Of a stretch of DNA of 64,000 nt, positions 17,044 to 28,174 are shown piece by piece. The position numbers and the translations under genes are program-made. Below the pieces are notes generated by a model. It did no database searches. It was not told the origin of the DNA and saw only the letters and a program-made list of their open reading frames with translations. Where the stretch lies: NCBI GenBank assembly GCA_903960915.1, contig CAJCCO010000090.1, positions 1 through 64,000 on the forward strand. Reading direction: 5' to 3'. Position 1 is the first letter of the stretch. The number at the start of each line of letters is the position of its first letter. This DNA is from an uncultured beta proteobacterium. Its GTDB lineage: Bacteria; Pseudomonadota; Gammaproteobacteria; Burkholderiales; Burkholderiaceae_C.

Positions 17044-18493
17044 CAACATGATGACGCTTGACCAAGCCCAGCAGTGGCTGGCCGGCTCTCAGCGGGTGGG
17101 CTTGGGCAGCGTGCGCTTTTCCCGCGTGCACACCGATACCCGGTCCCTGGCCCCTGGCGACCTGTTCGTGGCGCTGCGCGGTGAACGATTTGATGCCAAT
17201 GACTTTTTGGCCGAAGCCAAAGCCCAAGGCGCCGTGGCTGCTATTTGCCAGGGCGATGCCCAAGCGCAGCTGCAAGCAGCCGGCTTGCCGGGGCTGGTGG
17301 TGGCAGACACCAAAGCGGCGCTGGCCAGCCTGGCCACCCAGTGGCGCCAGCAATTCAAGTTGCCTTTGGTCGCCGTGACGGGCAGCAACGGCAAGACCAC
17401 GGTGACGCAGATGATTGCCGCCATCTTGCGCGCCTACAAACCCCAGGCCTATCTCGCCACACAAGGCAACCTCAACAACGACATTGGCGTGCCACTGACG
17501 CTGCTGCGCCTGCGTGCGCACCATGAAGTCGCCGTGCTGGAACTCGGCATGAACCACCCCGGCGAAATTGCCGCTCTGGCCGCCATGGCGCAACCCACGG
17601 TGGCGCTGGTCAACAACGCGCAGCGCGAGCACCTGGAATTCATGGCCACCGTGCAAGCCGTGGCCGAAGAAAACGGCAGCGTCCTAGACACCTTGCCCGC
17701 CGATGGCGTGGCGATCTTCCCGGCCGACGATACCTACAGCGCGCTGTGGGCCAGCAAGGCGCAGCACTGCCGGACACTGCAGTTTTCAACGGCAACCATT
17801 TCTCAGGATCAGGACCAAGCCCAGCCTCCGGCCTTGAATACAAACCAGGTGTACTGTGAGCAAGCCACCTGGTCCGGTGACGCCTGGCAAGTGACGGCGC
17901 ACACCCCGGCCGGCCGGTTGAGCTATGCGCTGCACATTGCTGGTCGACACAACGTCAGCAACTCCTTGGCAGCGGTCGCCTCCAGCTGCGCTGCCGGCGT
18001 TCCACTGGCCGCCATCGCCCAAGGACTGAGCGCATTCGAGCCGGTCAAGGGCCGCTCGCGCGCTGTGTTGGTTCGCCATGCCGGGCGCCTGATTACCTTG
18101 GTGGACGACACCTACAACGCCAACCCCGACTCCGTGCGTGCCGCGCTCGATGTGCTGGCCGATTTGCCCGGCCCCCGGCTGCTGGTGCTGGGCGACATGG
18201 GCGAGGTCGGTGAACAAGGCCCTGTTTTCCACGCTGAAGCTGGGGCACTGGCACGCAGCCTGGGTATTGAACAGGTGTTCACGCTGGGCGTTTTGTCACG
18301 CGCTACCAGCCAAAGCTTTGGCGACGGCCAGCACTTTGACACCCTTGATGCCTTGCAGGCCGCGGTGCTGACCGCGCTACCCCATTGCGCCAGCGTGCTG
18401 GTTAAAGGCGCCCGTTTTATGCAGATGGAACGGGTGGTGCAAGCCATCTCCGCGCCAGCTACTTCCACATTGAAAGAAACCCATGCTGTCTAA
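17036..18493 (+). CDS. murF: UDP-MurNAc-tripeptide: D-Ala-D-Ala ligase
   Basis: MurF attaches the D-Ala-D-Ala dipeptide made by Ddl (later in the cluster) to complete the UDP-MurNAc-pentapeptide. The chosen start at 17036 (MHDNMMTLDQAQQWL) has CGGAGG at 17025-17030 and gives 485 residues. A longer upstream frame would run deep inside murE and lacks family similarity. Motifs are TGSNGKTTVTQM (P-loop), LGMNHPGEI, NNAQREHLEFM and DDTYNANPDSV. An insertion rich in Gln/Asp near 257-265 resembles the one in MurE. Confidence 0.95.
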   Translation: MHDNMMTLDQAQQWLAGSQRVGLGSVRFSRVHTDTRSLAPGDLFVALRGERFDANDFLAEAKAQGAVAAICQGDAQAQLQAAGLPGLVVADTKAALASLATQWRQQFKLPLVAVTGSNGKTTVTQMIAAILRAYKPQAYLATQGNLNNDIGVPLTLLRLRAHHEVAVLELGMNHPGEIAALAAMAQPTVALVNNAQREHLEFMATVQAVAEENGSVLDTLPADGVAIFPADDTYSALWASKAQHCRTLQFSTATISQDQDQAQPPALNTNQVYCEQATWSGDAWQVTAHTPAGRLSYALHIAGRHNVSNSLAAVASSCAAGVPLAAIAQGLSAFEPVKGRSRAVLVRHAGRLITLVDDTYNANPDSVRAALDVLADLPGPRLLVLGDMGEVGEQGPVFHAEAGALARSLGIEQVFTLGVLSRATSQSFGDGQHFDTLDALQAAVLTALPHCASVLVKGARFMQMERVVQAISAPATSTLKETHAV

Positions 18494-18514
18494 CCCAAGC
18501 CACCGGAACCTGTC

Positions 18515-19693
18515 ATGCTGCTGAGCCTGGCCCAATGGCTGCAAACCCTGGCGCCCGAATTCGGATTTTTCCGGGTCTTCCAGTACCTGACGTTTCGTGC
18601 CGTCATGGCGGCCATGACCGCGCTGTTGATGGGCCTGGTGGCCGGGCCTTTCGTGATTCGTCGGCTCACTGAACTCAAGATCGGCCAGCCCATTCGCGGC
18701 TACGGCATGGCCTCGCACATCAGCAAAAGCGGCACCCCCACCATGGGCGGTGTGTTGATACTGTTGTGTATCGCGGTGTCCACCTTGCTGTGGGCCGACT
18801 GGACCAACCGCTTTGTCTGGATCGTGTTGGTGGTGACGCTCGGCTTTGGTGCCATTGGCTGGTCGGACGACTGGCGAAAAGTGGTCAACAAAGACCCCGA
18901 AGGCATGCCCTCACGTGAGAAGTATTTGTGGCAGTCGCTGCTGGGCTTGCTGGCCGCGCTCTATTTGGTGTTCAGTATTTCCGAGAGCTCCAACTTGCGC
19001 GTGCTGGAGTTGTTTTTCAAATGGGTGCAGTCCGGCTTCGACCTGAGCTTGCCGCCTAAAGCTGGATTGCAACTGCCCTTCATCAAAGAGGTGAGCTACC
19101 CGCTGGGCGTGCTGGGCTTTGTGGTCCTGACCTACCTGGTGATCGTGGGCTCGAGCAATGCCGTCAACCTGACCGACGGGCTGGACGGCCTGGCCATCAT
19201 GCCGGTGGTGATGGTGGGCTCGGCACTGGGTGTTTTTGCTTACGTCACCGGCAGCGCGGTGTATTCCAAATACCTGTTCTTCCCCCACATTCCCGGCTCG
19301 GGCGAGCTGCTTATTTTCTGCGCCGCCATGGCGGGCGCAGGTCTCGCTTTTCTGTGGTTCAACACCCACCCGGCGCAGGTATTCATGGGCGACGTGGGCG
19401 CTCTGGCCCTCGGTGGTGCCCTGGGCACCATTGCCGTGATCGTGCGCCAGGAAATTGTGCTGGCCATCATGGGCGGCATCTTTGTGGTGGAGGCCTTGTC
19501 GGTCATGCTGCAAGTGACCTACTTCAAGTACACCAAGAAAAAATACGGCACTGGCCAACGCATTTTGAAAATGGCGCCGCTGCACCACCACTTTGAGAAA
19601 AGCGGCTGGAAAGAAACGCAGGTGGTGGTTCGTTTCTGGATCATCACCATGCTCTTGTGCCTGGTGGGTTTGTCAACTTTGAAACTGAGATAA
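18515..19693 (+). CDS. mraY: phospho-MurNAc-pentapeptide transferase (lipid I synthase)
   Basis: MraY is the polytopic inner-membrane enzyme that transfers phospho-MurNAc-pentapeptide to undecaprenyl phosphate. The 392 residues have about ten hydrophobic segments. They also carry the signatures [14 protein letters not shown], the catalytic [25 protein letters not shown] and the [12 protein letters not shown] loop. It lies 21 bases after murF and only two bases before the murD start. Confidence 0.97.
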   Translation: MLLSLAQWLQTLAPEFGFFRVFQYLTFRAVMAAMTALLMGLVAGPFVIRRLTELKIGQPIRGYGMASHISKSGTPTMGGVLILLCIAVSTLLWADWTNRFVWIVLVVTLGFGAIGWSDDWRKVVNKDPEGMPSREKYLWQSLLGLLAALYLVFSISESSNLRVLELFFKWVQSGFDLSLPPKAGLQLPFIKEVSYPLGVLGFVVLTYLVIVGSSNAVNLTDGLDGLAIMPVVMVGSALGVFAYVTGSAVYSKYLFFPHIPGSGELLIFCAAMAGAGLAFLWFNTHPAQVFMGDVGALALGGALGTIAVIVRQEIVLAIMGGIFVVEALSVMLQVTYFKYTKKKYGTGQRILKMAPLHHHFEKSGWKETQVVVRFWIITMLLCLVGLSTLKLR

Positions 19694-19695
19694 AC

Positions 19696-21213
19696 GTGCA
19701 GCTGCTGCAAGACCAACACGTACTGATCCTGGGACTGGGCGCCTCTGGCCTGGCCATGGCGCGCTGGTGTGCGCGCCAGGGCGCCCGGGTCAGCGTGTTG
19801 GACAGCCGTGCAGCCCCGCCGCAGCTCGCCGCCCTGCAGCAAGAACTGCCCGAAGCGCGCGTGGTGTGTGGCCCGTTTGATGCCACGTTGGTGGCGGGCA
19901 CCGATGTGCGCGCAGTCTTCAAAAGCCCGGGCCTGGCGCCCGCCGAAGTGGCCGGGTTGATGCAGCCAGCGCAAGCCAGTGGCCTGTGGTGCAGCGGCGA
20001 GTTGGGGCTGTTTTCGCAGGCCTTGGCCGCGCTCAAGAGCACGCGCGATTACGCGCCGCAGGTGCTGGCCGTGACCGGTACCAACGGCAAAACCACGGTG
20101 ACGGCACTCACCGGTCAACTGGTCAGCCGGGGTGGAAAAACGGTGGCGGTTGCCGGCAACATTGGCCCGACATTGCTTGACACCCTAAGCGCCCACCTGG
20201 ATGCCGACACCTTGCCCGAGGTCTGGGTGATCGAGCTGTCAAGTTTTCAGTTGGAAGGTGAAACCAGTTTCGAGCCGACTGCTGCCGCCGTGCTGAATAT
20301 TTCGCAAGACCATCTGGATTGGCATGGCAGCTTGTCCTCTTATGTCAAGGCCAAAGCCGCGGTGTTTGGCGCCCACGGTTTGATGGTGCTCAACCGGGAA
20401 GACCCGCTGGTCATGGCCATGCTGCCCGAGCCGGTGCGCGTCAAGTTGCAGCGCCCACAAGTGCGCGCCCACCTGACCTTTGGCAGCGACATGCCGCAGC
20501 GCCCAGGCGACTTTGGTCTGGAGCAAGTCAACGGCATGGTCTGGCTGGTGCGTGCGTTGGAAGCCGATGAAACGCTGAAAAAGCGCCGGGGCGATGAAGA
20601 AGAAATTCATATTCAGCGCCTGATGCCTGCCGACGCCTTGCGCATTCGCGGGCGCCACAACGCCGTCAACGCCTTGGCGGCGCTGGCGCTGGCTACGTCT
20701 GCGGGTTGCGCGCTCGGCCCTGTGTTGTATGGCCTGCGTGAGTACCGCGGCGAGCCGCACCGTGTCGAGTCCATCGGCACCCTGCAAGACGTCGAGTTTT
20801 TTGACGACAGCAAAGGCACCAACGTGGGCGCCACGGTAGCTGCCCTACAGGGGCTGGGGGCTGACCGCAAGCTCATCGTCATTCTGGGCGGCGAGGGCAA
20901 GGGGCAAGACTTCTCGCCCTTGGCCGACCCGGTGGCCCGCTACGCACGGGCCGTGGTGTTGATTGGCCGCGATGCGCCACTGATTCGCGCCGCCCTGGCG
21001 TCTAGCGGGGTGCCGCTGCTCGACGCCGACACCATGGCGCAGGCCGTGACGGTGGCCAACACCAAAGCCCACGCTGGCGACGCGGTGCTGATGTCGCCCG
21101 CCTGCGCCAGTTTTGACATGTTTGACAACTACGAACACCGGGCGCGCGCCTTCTGCGCCGCATTCGCTGCGCTGGCAGAAGCCTCGGGTTCCATGGTGGA
21201 GATGGCGCTATGA
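19696..21213 (+). CDS. murD: UDP-MurNAc-L-Ala: D-Glu ligase
   Basis: MurD adds D-glutamate to UDP-MurNAc-L-Ala. A GTG start at 19696, two bases after the mraY stop, puts the conserved [17 protein letters not shown]ossmann motif near the N-terminus and gives 505 residues. An upstream in-frame GTG at 19657 would overlap mraY. The P-loop [25 protein letters not shown] and [13 protein letters not shown] are all present. A poorly conserved charged insertion ([13 protein letters not shown]) lies near residues 295-307. The four-base overlap with ftsW suggests coupling. Confidence 0.94.
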   Translation: MQLLQDQHVLILGLGASGLAMARWCARQGARVSVLDSRAAPPQLAALQQELPEARVVCGPFDATLVAGTDVRAVFKSPGLAPAEVAGLMQPAQASGLWCSGELGLFSQALAALKSTRDYAPQVLAVTGTNGKTTVTALTGQLVSRGGKTVAVAGNIGPTLLDTLSAHLDADTLPEVWVIELSSFQLEGETSFEPTAAAVLNISQDHLDWHGSLSSYVKAKAAVFGAHGLMVLNREDPLVMAMLPEPVRVKLQRPQVRAHLTFGSDMPQRPGDFGLEQVNGMVWLVRALEADETLKKRRGDEEEIHIQRLMPADALRIRGRHNAVNALAALALATSAGCALGPVLYGLREYRGEPHRVESIGTLQDVEFFDDSKGTNVGATVAALQGLGADRKLIVILGGEGKGQDFSPLADPVARYARAVVLIGRDAPLIRAALASSGVPLLDADTMAQAVTVANTKAHAGDAVLMSPACASFDMFDNYEHRARAFCAAFAALAEASGSMVEMAL

Positions 21214-22460
21214 GCACCTTGACCGAACGCCTGCGCGGCTGGCTGGGCGGCATGGGCCAACCCGCCAGTGATGCGCTGCCAGTGCGCCTGGGTATGTCGC
21301 GCGATACCGGCATGGCGTCAAGCCGCGCCATGGGCTACGACCAAGCGCTGGTCTGGGTCACCGTGGCATTGCTGGCGTGGGGCTTGGTGATGGTGTATTC
21401 AGCCTCCGTTGCCATGCCGGATAACCCCCGCTTTGCCAAGTACACCCACACCTACTTTTTGTACCGCCATGCCATGTGGCTGGTGATTGGCTTTGTGGCG
21501 GCGGTGCTGGCTTACCAGGTGCCAGTGGTCATGTGGGAAAAATCGGCGCGTGGGTTGTTTATCGTGTCTATCATTTTGCTGGTGGCGGTGCTGATACCGC
21601 ATATTGGCAAGGTGGTGTATGGCGCGCGGCGCTGGATTGCGCTGGGGCCCTTCAGTTTCCAGCCATCCGAGTTGGCCAAGTTCGCTGTGTTGCTGTACGC
21701 CGCCGATTACATGGTGCGCAAGATGGAAGTGAAAGAGCGCTTTTTCCGCGCCGTCTTGCCCATGGGCGTGGCGGTGGCGCTGGTAGGCGTGCTGCTGCTG
21801 GCCGAGCCGGACATGGGCGCCTTCATGGTGATTGCCGTCATTGCCATGGGCATTTTGTTTCTGGGTGGCGTCAATGCCCGCATGTTCTTTTTGATAGCGA
21901 CGATTCTGGTGGTGGCTTTTGCTTTGATCATTGCGTCCAGCGAATGGCGGCGAGAGCGTATTTTTGCCTACCTCGACCCGTGGAGTGAGCAAAACGCACT
22001 GGCCAAAGGCTACCAACTGACCCACTCGTTGATTGCGATTGGCCGGGGCGAGATTTTTGGCGTGGGCTTAGGCGGCAGCGTTGAAAAACTGCACTGGCTG
22101 CCTGAAGCCCACACCGACTTTTTACTGGCCGTGATTGGCGAAGAGTTTGGCCTGGTTGGCGTGGTCTGCGTGATCAGCCTGTTCTTCTGGTTGACCCGCC
22201 GCCTCATGCACATTGGCCGCCAGTCCATCGCCATGGACCGGGTGTTTGCCGGTCTGGTGGCGCAAGGCGTAGGCGTCTGGATGGGCTTTCAGGCCTTCAT
22301 CAACATGGGCGTGAACCTGGGTGCCTTGCCCACCAAGGGCTTGACCCTGCCGCTCATGAGCTATGGCGGTTCGGCCATTTTGGTTAACCTGGTGGCGCTG
22401 GCGGTTGTGCTGCGCATTGACCACGAGAACCGACTCCTGATGCACGGAGGCCGCGTATGA
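21210..22460 (+). CDS. ftsW: SEDS peptidoglycan glycosyltransferase FtsW
   Basis: FtsW polymerises septal glycan strands from lipid II in partnership with FtsI. The 416-residue polytopic protein carries an N-terminal cytoplasmic extension of about 45 residues and ten predicted membrane helices. SEDS signatures are [22 protein letters not shown], the [12 protein letters not shown] catalytic region, [16 protein letters not shown] and PLMSYGGSA. RodA at 42.4 kb is its elongation counterpart. ftsW overlaps murD and murG by four bases each. Confidence 0.96.
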   Translation: MSTLTERLRGWLGGMGQPASDALPVRLGMSRDTGMASSRAMGYDQALVWVTVALLAWGLVMVYSASVAMPDNPRFAKYTHTYFLYRHAMWLVIGFVAAVLAYQVPVVMWEKSARGLFIVSIILLVAVLIPHIGKVVYGARRWIALGPFSFQPSELAKFAVLLYAADYMVRKMEVKERFFRAVLPMGVAVALVGVLLLAEPDMGAFMVIAVIAMGILFLGGVNARMFFLIATILVVAFALIIASSEWRRERIFAYLDPWSEQNALAKGYQLTHSLIAIGRGEIFGVGLGGSVEKLHWLPEAHTDFLLAVIGEEFGLVGVVCVISLFFWLTRRLMHIGRQSIAMDRVFAGLVAQGVGVWMGFQAFINMGVNLGALPTKGLTLPLMSYGGSAILVNLVALAVVLRIDHENRLLMHGGRV

Positions 22461-23542
22461 GCGCGCCCACCAAAACTGCTTTGGTCATGGCCGGCGGCAC
22501 GGGCGGCCATATCTTTCCGGGCCTGGCCGTGGCGCAGGCTTTGCGTGCGCGCGGCTGGTCGGTGCACTGGCTCGGCGGCAAGGGCAGTATGGAGCGCCCC
22601 AGCATGGAAAGTCGCTTGGTACCTGCGCAAGGCTTTGCCTTTGAGGCCATTGATTTTTCAGGGGTGCGCGGCAAAGGGGGGCTCACACTGGCCTGGCTGC
22701 CACTGCGCCTGCTGCGTGCGTTCTGGCAAAGCCTGCAGGTGCTGCGCCGGGTGCGTCCTGATGTGGTGGTGGGGCTGGGCGGCTACATCACCTTTCCAGC
22801 CGGTCTGATGAGCGTGCTGCTGAACAAACCCTTGGTGCTGCACGAGCAAAACTCGGTGGCTGGCTTGGCCAACAAAGTGCTGGCCGGTGTGGCCGACCGC
22901 GTGTTCACCGCGTTCCCGGGGGCCCTCAAAAAAGCCCGCTGCGTGGGCAACCCCTTGCGCGTGGCCTTTCTGGAGCAGGCTGAACCGGCCCTGCGCTTTG
23001 CAGGACGAAGCGGCCCGTTGCGGGTGCTGGTGGTGGGCGGTAGCTTGGGCGCGAAAGCGCTCAACGACATCGTGCCGCGCGCCTTGGCTCTGTTGCCCCA
23101 AGCGCAACGCCCGTTCGTCACCCACCAAAGTGGCGCACTGCAAATTGATGCTTTGCGCGCCAACTACCAGGCCGCTGGCGTGCAAGCCGAGTTAACGCCT
23201 TTTATTGACGACACCGCCCAAGCTTTTGCCGCTGCCGATTTGGTGATTTGCCGCGCCGGGGCCAGCACCGTGACCGAACTGGCCGCCGTGGGCGCCGCCG
23301 CATTGTTGGTGCCCTTCCCCTCTGCTGTGGACGACCACCAGACCCACAACGCCCGCTTCCTCACGGAACAGGACGCCGGTTGGCTGGTGCCACAAACTGA
23401 ACTTAGCCCTGAACGACTCGCCCAGATGCTCCTCACCCTAGACCGCGCCCAGCTGCTGAGCTGCGCCCTAAAAGCCCGACAACTGGCACAAACCGATGCC
23501 ACCCAGCAGCTGCTGGCGGCCTGCGAGGAGCTTGCCGTATGA
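22457..23542 (+). CDS. murG: UDP-GlcNAc transferase MurG (lipid II synthase)
   Basis: MurG is a peripheral GT-B glycosyltransferase that adds GlcNAc to lipid I at the inner leaflet. The 361 residues show the N-terminal [14 protein letters not shown] loop, [26 protein letters not shown] and [13 protein letters not shown]. The donor-binding [15 protein letters not shown] and [14 protein letters not shown] motifs follow. The start overlaps ftsW by four bases and the stop overlaps murC by four. Confidence 0.96.
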   Translation: MSAPTKTALVMAGGTGGHIFPGLAVAQALRARGWSVHWLGGKGSMERPSMESRLVPAQGFAFEAIDFSGVRGKGGLTLAWLPLRLLRAFWQSLQVLRRVRPDVVVGLGGYITFPAGLMSVLLNKPLVLHEQNSVAGLANKVLAGVADRVFTAFPGALKKARCVGNPLRVAFLEQAEPALRFAGRSGPLRVLVVGGSLGAKALNDIVPRALALLPQAQRPFVTHQSGALQIDALRANYQAAGVQAELTPFIDDTAQAFAAADLVICRAGASTVTELAAVGAAALLVPFPSAVDDHQTHNARFLTEQDAGWLVPQTELSPERLAQMLLTLDRAQLLSCALKARQLAQTDATQQLLAACEELAV

Positions 23543-24981
23543 AACACGCGGTCAAACACATCCATTTCGTTGGCATCGGTGGCTCGGGCATGTCGGCCAT
23601 TGCCGAGGTGCTGCACACCCTGGGCTACACCATTTCAGGCTCTGACTTGAGCGACGGCGCCGTGCTGCAGCGGCTCGCCGGCCTGGGCATCACCACCTAC
23701 AAAGGCCACGACGCAGCCCATGTGGCCGGCGCCGATGCCGTGGTCACCTCCACTGCCGTCAAGGCCGACAACCCCGAGGTGCAGGCAGCACGCGCGCACC
23801 ATATTCCCATCGTGCCGCGCGCCATGATGCTGGCCGAGCTGATGCGCCTGAAGCAAGGCATTGCGATTGCCGGCACGCACGGCAAAACCACCACCACCAG
23901 CCTGGTGGCCAGTGTGCTGGTGCAAGCCGGGCTAGACCCCACCTTTGTGATTGGCGGACGCCTGAACAGTGCCGGTGCCAATGCCCGGTTGGGGCAGGGC
24001 GATTACATCGTGGTGGAGGCCGATGAGTCTGACGCCTCGTTCCTGAACCTGTTGCCGGTGATGGCTGTGGTCACCAACATCGACGCCGACCACATGGAAA
24101 CCTATGGGCATGACTTCGGTCGGCTCAAGTCCGCATTTGTTGATTTTCTGCACCGCATGCCGTTTTACGGCACCGCCATTTTGTGCACCGACGACCCGGC
24201 CGTGCGCGACATCGTGCCGCAAGTGACCTGCCCCATCACCAGCTACGGTTTTGAAGAAGGTGCGCAGGTTCGCGCGGTCAATGTGCGCGCGGTGGACGGG
24301 CAAATGCATTTCACCGTGCAGCGGCGCAACGGCGTGGTGCTGCCAGACCTGGAGGTGGTGCTGAACCTGCCGGGCCGCCACAACGTGCTCAACGCCTTGT
24401 CCGCCATTGCGGTGGCCGTGGAGTTGAACATTGACGATGCCGCCGTGCAGCAAGCCCTGGCCGAGTTCCAGGGCGTGGGCCGGCGCTTCCAGCGGTACGG
24501 TGAAGTCAGTTTGAAAGAGGGCAGCTTCACGCTGGTGGACGACTACGGCCACCACCCGGTGGAGATGGCTGCCACACTGGCCGCTGCACGCGGCGCGTTC
24601 CCGGGGCGGCGTTTGGTGTTGGCGTTTCAGCCGCACCGCTACAGCCGAACCCGCGATTGTTTTGAAGACTTCGTCAAGGTCATTGGCGCGGCTGATGCGG
24701 TGCTGTTGGCCGAGGTGTACGCCGCCGGCGAGGCGCCCATTGTGGCCGCCGATGGCCGCGCCCTGGCGCGCGCCCTGCGCGTAGCGGGCAAGGTGGAGCC
24801 GGTGTTTGTGGACGATATCGCCGCCATGCCCCAGGCCGTGGTGGACAACCTGCGCGACGGCGATGTGCTGCTGTGCATGGGCGCCGGCTCCATTGGTGCC
24901 GTGCCCGCCAAGATCATTGACGTGCTGGCGGCCACGGTGCCCGCCACCGTGTCCTTCACCCAAGTGGGCAAAGGCGCATGA
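23539..24981 (+). CDS. murC: UDP-MurNAc: L-alanine ligase
   Basis: MurC joins L-alanine to UDP-MurNAc, the first amino acid step of the stem peptide. The 480-residue protein opens with [18 protein letters not shown]. It contains the ATP site [14 protein letters not shown], the [11 protein letters not shown] motif and a [10 protein letters not shown] motif in the C-terminal domain. The related ligase Mpl, used in recycling, is encoded separately at 47.3 kb. Overlaps of four bases with murG and ddl are typical of this cluster. Confidence 0.96.
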   Translation: MKHAVKHIHFVGIGGSGMSAIAEVLHTLGYTISGSDLSDGAVLQRLAGLGITTYKGHDAAHVAGADAVVTSTAVKADNPEVQAARAHHIPIVPRAMMLAELMRLKQGIAIAGTHGKTTTTSLVASVLVQAGLDPTFVIGGRLNSAGANARLGQGDYIVVEADESDASFLNLLPVMAVVTNIDADHMETYGHDFGRLKSAFVDFLHRMPFYGTAILCTDDPAVRDIVPQVTCPITSYGFEEGAQVRAVNVRAVDGQMHFTVQRRNGVVLPDLEVVLNLPGRHNVLNALSAIAVAVELNIDDAAVQQALAEFQGVGRRFQRYGEVSLKEGSFTLVDDYGHHPVEMAATLAAARGAFPGRRLVLAFQPHRYSRTRDCFEDFVKVIGAADAVLLAEVYAAGEAPIVAADGRALARALRVAGKVEPVFVDDIAAMPQAVVDNLRDGDVLLCMGAGSIGAVPAKIIDVLAATVPATVSFTQVGKGA

Positions 24982-25970
24982 ACCCCATGACCACTATCAC
25001 ACACAACTTTGGCAAAGTGGCCGTGCTCATGGGCGGCTTGTCCGCCGAGCGCGACATCTCGCTCATGTCTGGCCAGGGCGTGCTGGCGGCCTTGCGCTCG
25101 CAAGGTGTGGATGCGCATGCTTTTGACCCGGCAGAGCGCCCCCTCAGTGATCTCAAGGCCGAAGGTTTTGCGCGCTGCTTCATCGCGCTGCATGGTCGCT
25201 TTGGCGAAGACGGCACGGTACAAGGTGCGCTGGAGTTGCTGGGTATTCCCTACACCGGCTCGGGCGTGATGGCCTCCAGCATGGCGATCGACAAGGTCAT
25301 GACCAAGCGCGTCTGGTTGGCCGATGGCCTGCCCACACCGCGCTACGTGCTGTTGCGCCGCGGTGCCTACAGCGCAGCCGACGTGGCCGCAGTGCCCGCC
25401 ACGCTGGGCCTGCCGCTTATCGTCAAGCCGGCGCGTGAGGGCTCGTCTATCGGGCTGGTCAAGGTCATGCAGGCCGACCAAATGGCCGCTGCCGTGGCGC
25501 AGGCCGCGCAACTCGATGCCGACATTTTGTGCGAGCAGTTCATCAGTGGCGACGAAGTCACCTGCCCAGTGCTGGGCTCGGGCGCGCAGGCCCGCGCGCT
25601 GCCAGTGATTCGCATTGTGGCGCCCGGCGGCAACTACGACTACCAGAACAAGTACTTCACGGACACCACGAAATACCTGGTGCCCTGCGGTTTGCCCGAG
25701 GGCGAAGAAGCACATATCCAGGCCCTGGTGCTGCAGGCGTTTCGCGTGCTGGGTTGCCGCGGTTGGGCGCGCGCAGACGTGATGATTGACGCGAAAAGCC
25801 GCAAGCCCTACCTGCTGGAGATCAACACCTCGCCCGGTATGACCAGCCATTCGCTGGTGCCCATGTCGGCAGGCGCTGCTGGCATCAGCTACCCCGAGCT
25901 GTGCCTGCAGGTGCTCAGCCACGCCGCGCTGGACTATGTGGCTTCAACCCGTGAGAAGGCTGCGCCATGA
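24978..25970 (+). CDS. ddl: D-alanine-D-alanine ligase
   Basis: Ddl makes the D-Ala-D-Ala dipeptide used by MurF. The 330-residue ATP-grasp enzyme has [17 protein letters not shown] near the N-terminus, [26 protein letters not shown] and [12 protein letters not shown]. The metal/nucleotide-binding [17 protein letters not shown] lies near the C-terminus. It corresponds to DdlB by position. A downstream Met (fourth residue) is an alternative start, but the first gives the ATGA overlap with murC. Confidence 0.95.
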   Translation: MNPMTTITHNFGKVAVLMGGLSAERDISLMSGQGVLAALRSQGVDAHAFDPAERPLSDLKAEGFARCFIALHGRFGEDGTVQGALELLGIPYTGSGVMASSMAIDKVMTKRVWLADGLPTPRYVLLRRGAYSAADVAAVPATLGLPLIVKPAREGSSIGLVKVMQADQMAAAVAQAAQLDADILCEQFISGDEVTCPVLGSGAQARALPVIRIVAPGGNYDYQNKYFTDTTKYLVPCGLPEGEEAHIQALVLQAFRVLGCRGWARADVMIDAKSRKPYLLEINTSPGMTSHSLVPMSAGAAGISYPELCLQVLSHAALDYVASTREKAAP

Positions 25971-26752
25971 AACAGCCCGTGCCTGTGCCCGCTGAAGTCA
26001 AACTCATGAACACCTTGGCCACGGCCTTGTTCGTGCTGTTTGCCGTCATGCTGGCGGGGGCGATGGCGAGTTGGGTGTTGAGCTTCAAGGCGTTCGCCAT
26101 TCAGGGCATCACGGTGACGGGAGAGGTGAAGCACAACAACGCGGTCACCTTGCGCGCTAATGTGGCGCCACAGCTGAGCGGTACTTTTTTCACACTGGAT
26201 CTGGGCCAGGCGCGCCGCGTCTTTGAAGCCGTGCCCTGGGTGCGTCAGGCCGTGGTGCGGCGTGAATTTCCCAACCGCCTGCGCGTGCAATTGCAAGAGC
26301 ACAAGGCGGTGGCGTTTTGGGGGGCAGAGGGCGAATCGCGCCTGCTCAATACCTACGGCGAGGTGTTTGAGGCCAATGTGGGTGAAGTCGAACAGGACGG
26401 ACTGCCGCGCCTCAACGGCCCCGACCTGCAGTCCGCCCAGGTGCTGGCCATGTACAGAAGTTTGCAAGAGATTTTTGACAATATGGACTTGTCGCTGGAG
26501 TTGCTGGAGCTCTCGGGCCGTGGTGGCTGGCGTGTGCGTCTGGACACCGGTGCGGCCATTGAGCTCGGTGGCGGCAGCGCAGAAGAAGTGCAGGCCCGCA
26601 CACAACGGTTTTTAAAGACATTAACCAAGGTGAGTTCGCGCTATGGACGCAACCCCGAAGCCCTGGAAACCGCTGATTTGAGACATGAAAACGGTTACGC
26701 CTTACGCCTGCGCGGCGTGACCACGTCGGCGTTGGAAGTGCAGAAAAAGTAG
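25967..26752 (+). CDS. ftsQ: cell division protein FtsQ
   Basis: FtsQ is a bitopic membrane protein that recruits FtsLB and downstream divisome proteins. The 261 residues have a membrane helix at about 15-37. A POTRA domain follows (about 45-115, [16 protein letters not shown] to [29 protein letters not shown]), then the beta domain (about 120-240) with [17 protein letters not shown]. It overlaps ddl by four bases. A 45-base gap with an AGAGGTG-type ribosome site precedes ftsA. Confidence 0.95.
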   Translation: MKQPVPVPAEVKLMNTLATALFVLFAVMLAGAMASWVLSFKAFAIQGITVTGEVKHNNAVTLRANVAPQLSGTFFTLDLGQARRVFEAVPWVRQAVVRREFPNRLRVQLQEHKAVAFWGAEGESRLLNTYGEVFEANVGEVEQDGLPRLNGPDLQSAQVLAMYRSLQEIFDNMDLSLELLELSGRGGWRVRLDTGAAIELGGGSAEEVQARTQRFLKTLTKVSSRYGRNPEALETADLRHENGYALRLRGVTTSALEVQKK

Positions 26753-26797
26753 CAGTGAAGAGCAGAAAACAGTAGTCATAGACCCAGAGGTGAAAAG

Positions 26798-28027
26798 ATG
26801 GCAAAAGAATATAAAGATCTGGTCGTAGGCCTGGACATAGGCACCGCCAAAGTTATGGTGGTGGTGGCCGAAGTCATGCCCAACGGCGAGCTCAAGCTCG
26901 CCGGGCTTGGCGTGGCGCCCAGCAACGGCCTCAAGCGTGGCGTGGTGGTGAACATTGACGCCACCGTGCAAAGTATTCAGCAGGCGCTGAAAGAAGCCGA
27001 GCTGATGGCCGACTGCAAGATCACGCGTGTCTATACCGGCATCACCGGCAGCCATATTCGCGGCATGAACTCCAGCGGCATGGTGGCCATCAAGGACCGC
27101 GAGGTCAGCGCTGCCGATGTGGCGCGGGTGGTGGAGACGGCCAAAGCCATCAACATCTCCACCGACCAGCGTTTGCTGTTGGTGGAGCCGCAGGAATTCA
27201 TCATCGACGGGCAAGATGTGAAAGAGCCGATCGGGATGAGCGGCATTCGCCTGGAGGCCAAGGTGCATATCGTGACTGGCGCGCAGACGGCGGCCGAGAA
27301 CATCATCAAATGCGTGCGTCGTTGCGGCCTGGAAGTGGAGCAACTCATGCTTAACCCACTGGCCAGCAGCCTCTCGGTGCTGACGCAGGACGAGCGCGAA
27401 CTGGGCGTGGCGTTGGTGGACATTGGCGCCGGTACCACTGACGTGGCCATCTTCACCAACGGCGCCATTCGCCACACCGCCGTGATCCCGATTGCCGGCG
27501 ACCTCATCACCAGCGATATCGCCATGGCGCTGCGTACGCCGACCAAAGACGCGGAAGACATCAAAGTGGAAAGCGGCTTTGCCAAACAACTGCTGGCCGA
27601 CCCCGAAACCCAGGTGGAAGTGCCCGGTCTGGGCGACCGCGGTCCACGAATGCTCAGTCGCCAGGCGCTGGCCGGTGTGATTGAGCCCCGGGTGGAAGAA
27701 ATTTTCTCGCTGGTACACCAGGTCATGCGCGAGTCCGGCTTTGAGGAAATGCTCTCCAGCGGCATCGTGCTCACCGGTGGCAGCTGCATCATGCCCGGCA
27801 TGGTGGAGTTGGGCGAAGACATCTTTTTGAAGCCGGTGCGCCGGGGTATTCCAAAGTACGCCAGCTCACTCTCCGACATGGTGGCGCAGCCTCGCGCAGC
27901 CACCGTGATGGGTCTTCTGGAAGAGGCTCGGCTGGCCCGTTTACGCGGTTTTAAAGTGGCGCAAAAGAACGGGTCCATGAAGACTGCGTTTGGTCAGATG
28001 CGCGATTGGTTCGTAGGAGCCTTCTAA
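26798..28027 (+). CDS. ftsA: cell division protein FtsA
   Basis: FtsA is an actin-like ATPase that tethers FtsZ to the membrane. The 409 residues begin with the phosphate-1 motif VVGLDIGTAKV and include the 1C domain unique to FtsA. VDIGAGTTDVAIF (phosphate 2) and GIVLTGGSCIMPGM (adenosine) follow, and the C-terminus is an amphipathic FGQMRDWFVGAF-like membrane-targeting helix. It follows ftsQ and is separated from ftsZ by 147 bases. Confidence 0.97.
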   Translation: MAKEYKDLVVGLDIGTAKVMVVVAEVMPNGELKLAGLGVAPSNGLKRGVVVNIDATVQSIQQALKEAELMADCKITRVYTGITGSHIRGMNSSGMVAIKDREVSAADVARVVETAKAINISTDQRLLLVEPQEFIIDGQDVKEPIGMSGIRLEAKVHIVTGAQTAAENIIKCVRRCGLEVEQLMLNPLASSLSVLTQDERELGVALVDIGAGTTDVAIFTNGAIRHTAVIPIAGDLITSDIAMALRTPTKDAEDIKVESGFAKQLLADPETQVEVPGLGDRGPRMLSRQALAGVIEPRVEEIFSLVHQVMRESGFEEMLSSGIVLTGGSCIMPGMVELGEDIFLKPVRRGIPKYASSLSDMVAQPRAATVMGLLEEARLARLRGFKVAQKNGSMKTAFGQMRDWFVGAF

Positions 28028-28174
28028 ACATGAAAAAAAGTCACTGTTTAGCCCGTGCCAGCCCGTTTATTCGCTGGCGATGTGCGGATCCTCCGACATA
28101 ATTCACAGCACATAAAAAAGATTCAAATTTAAAATTTTCGGCAACTGCAAGTTTTGAACATTAGGAGAATAAAA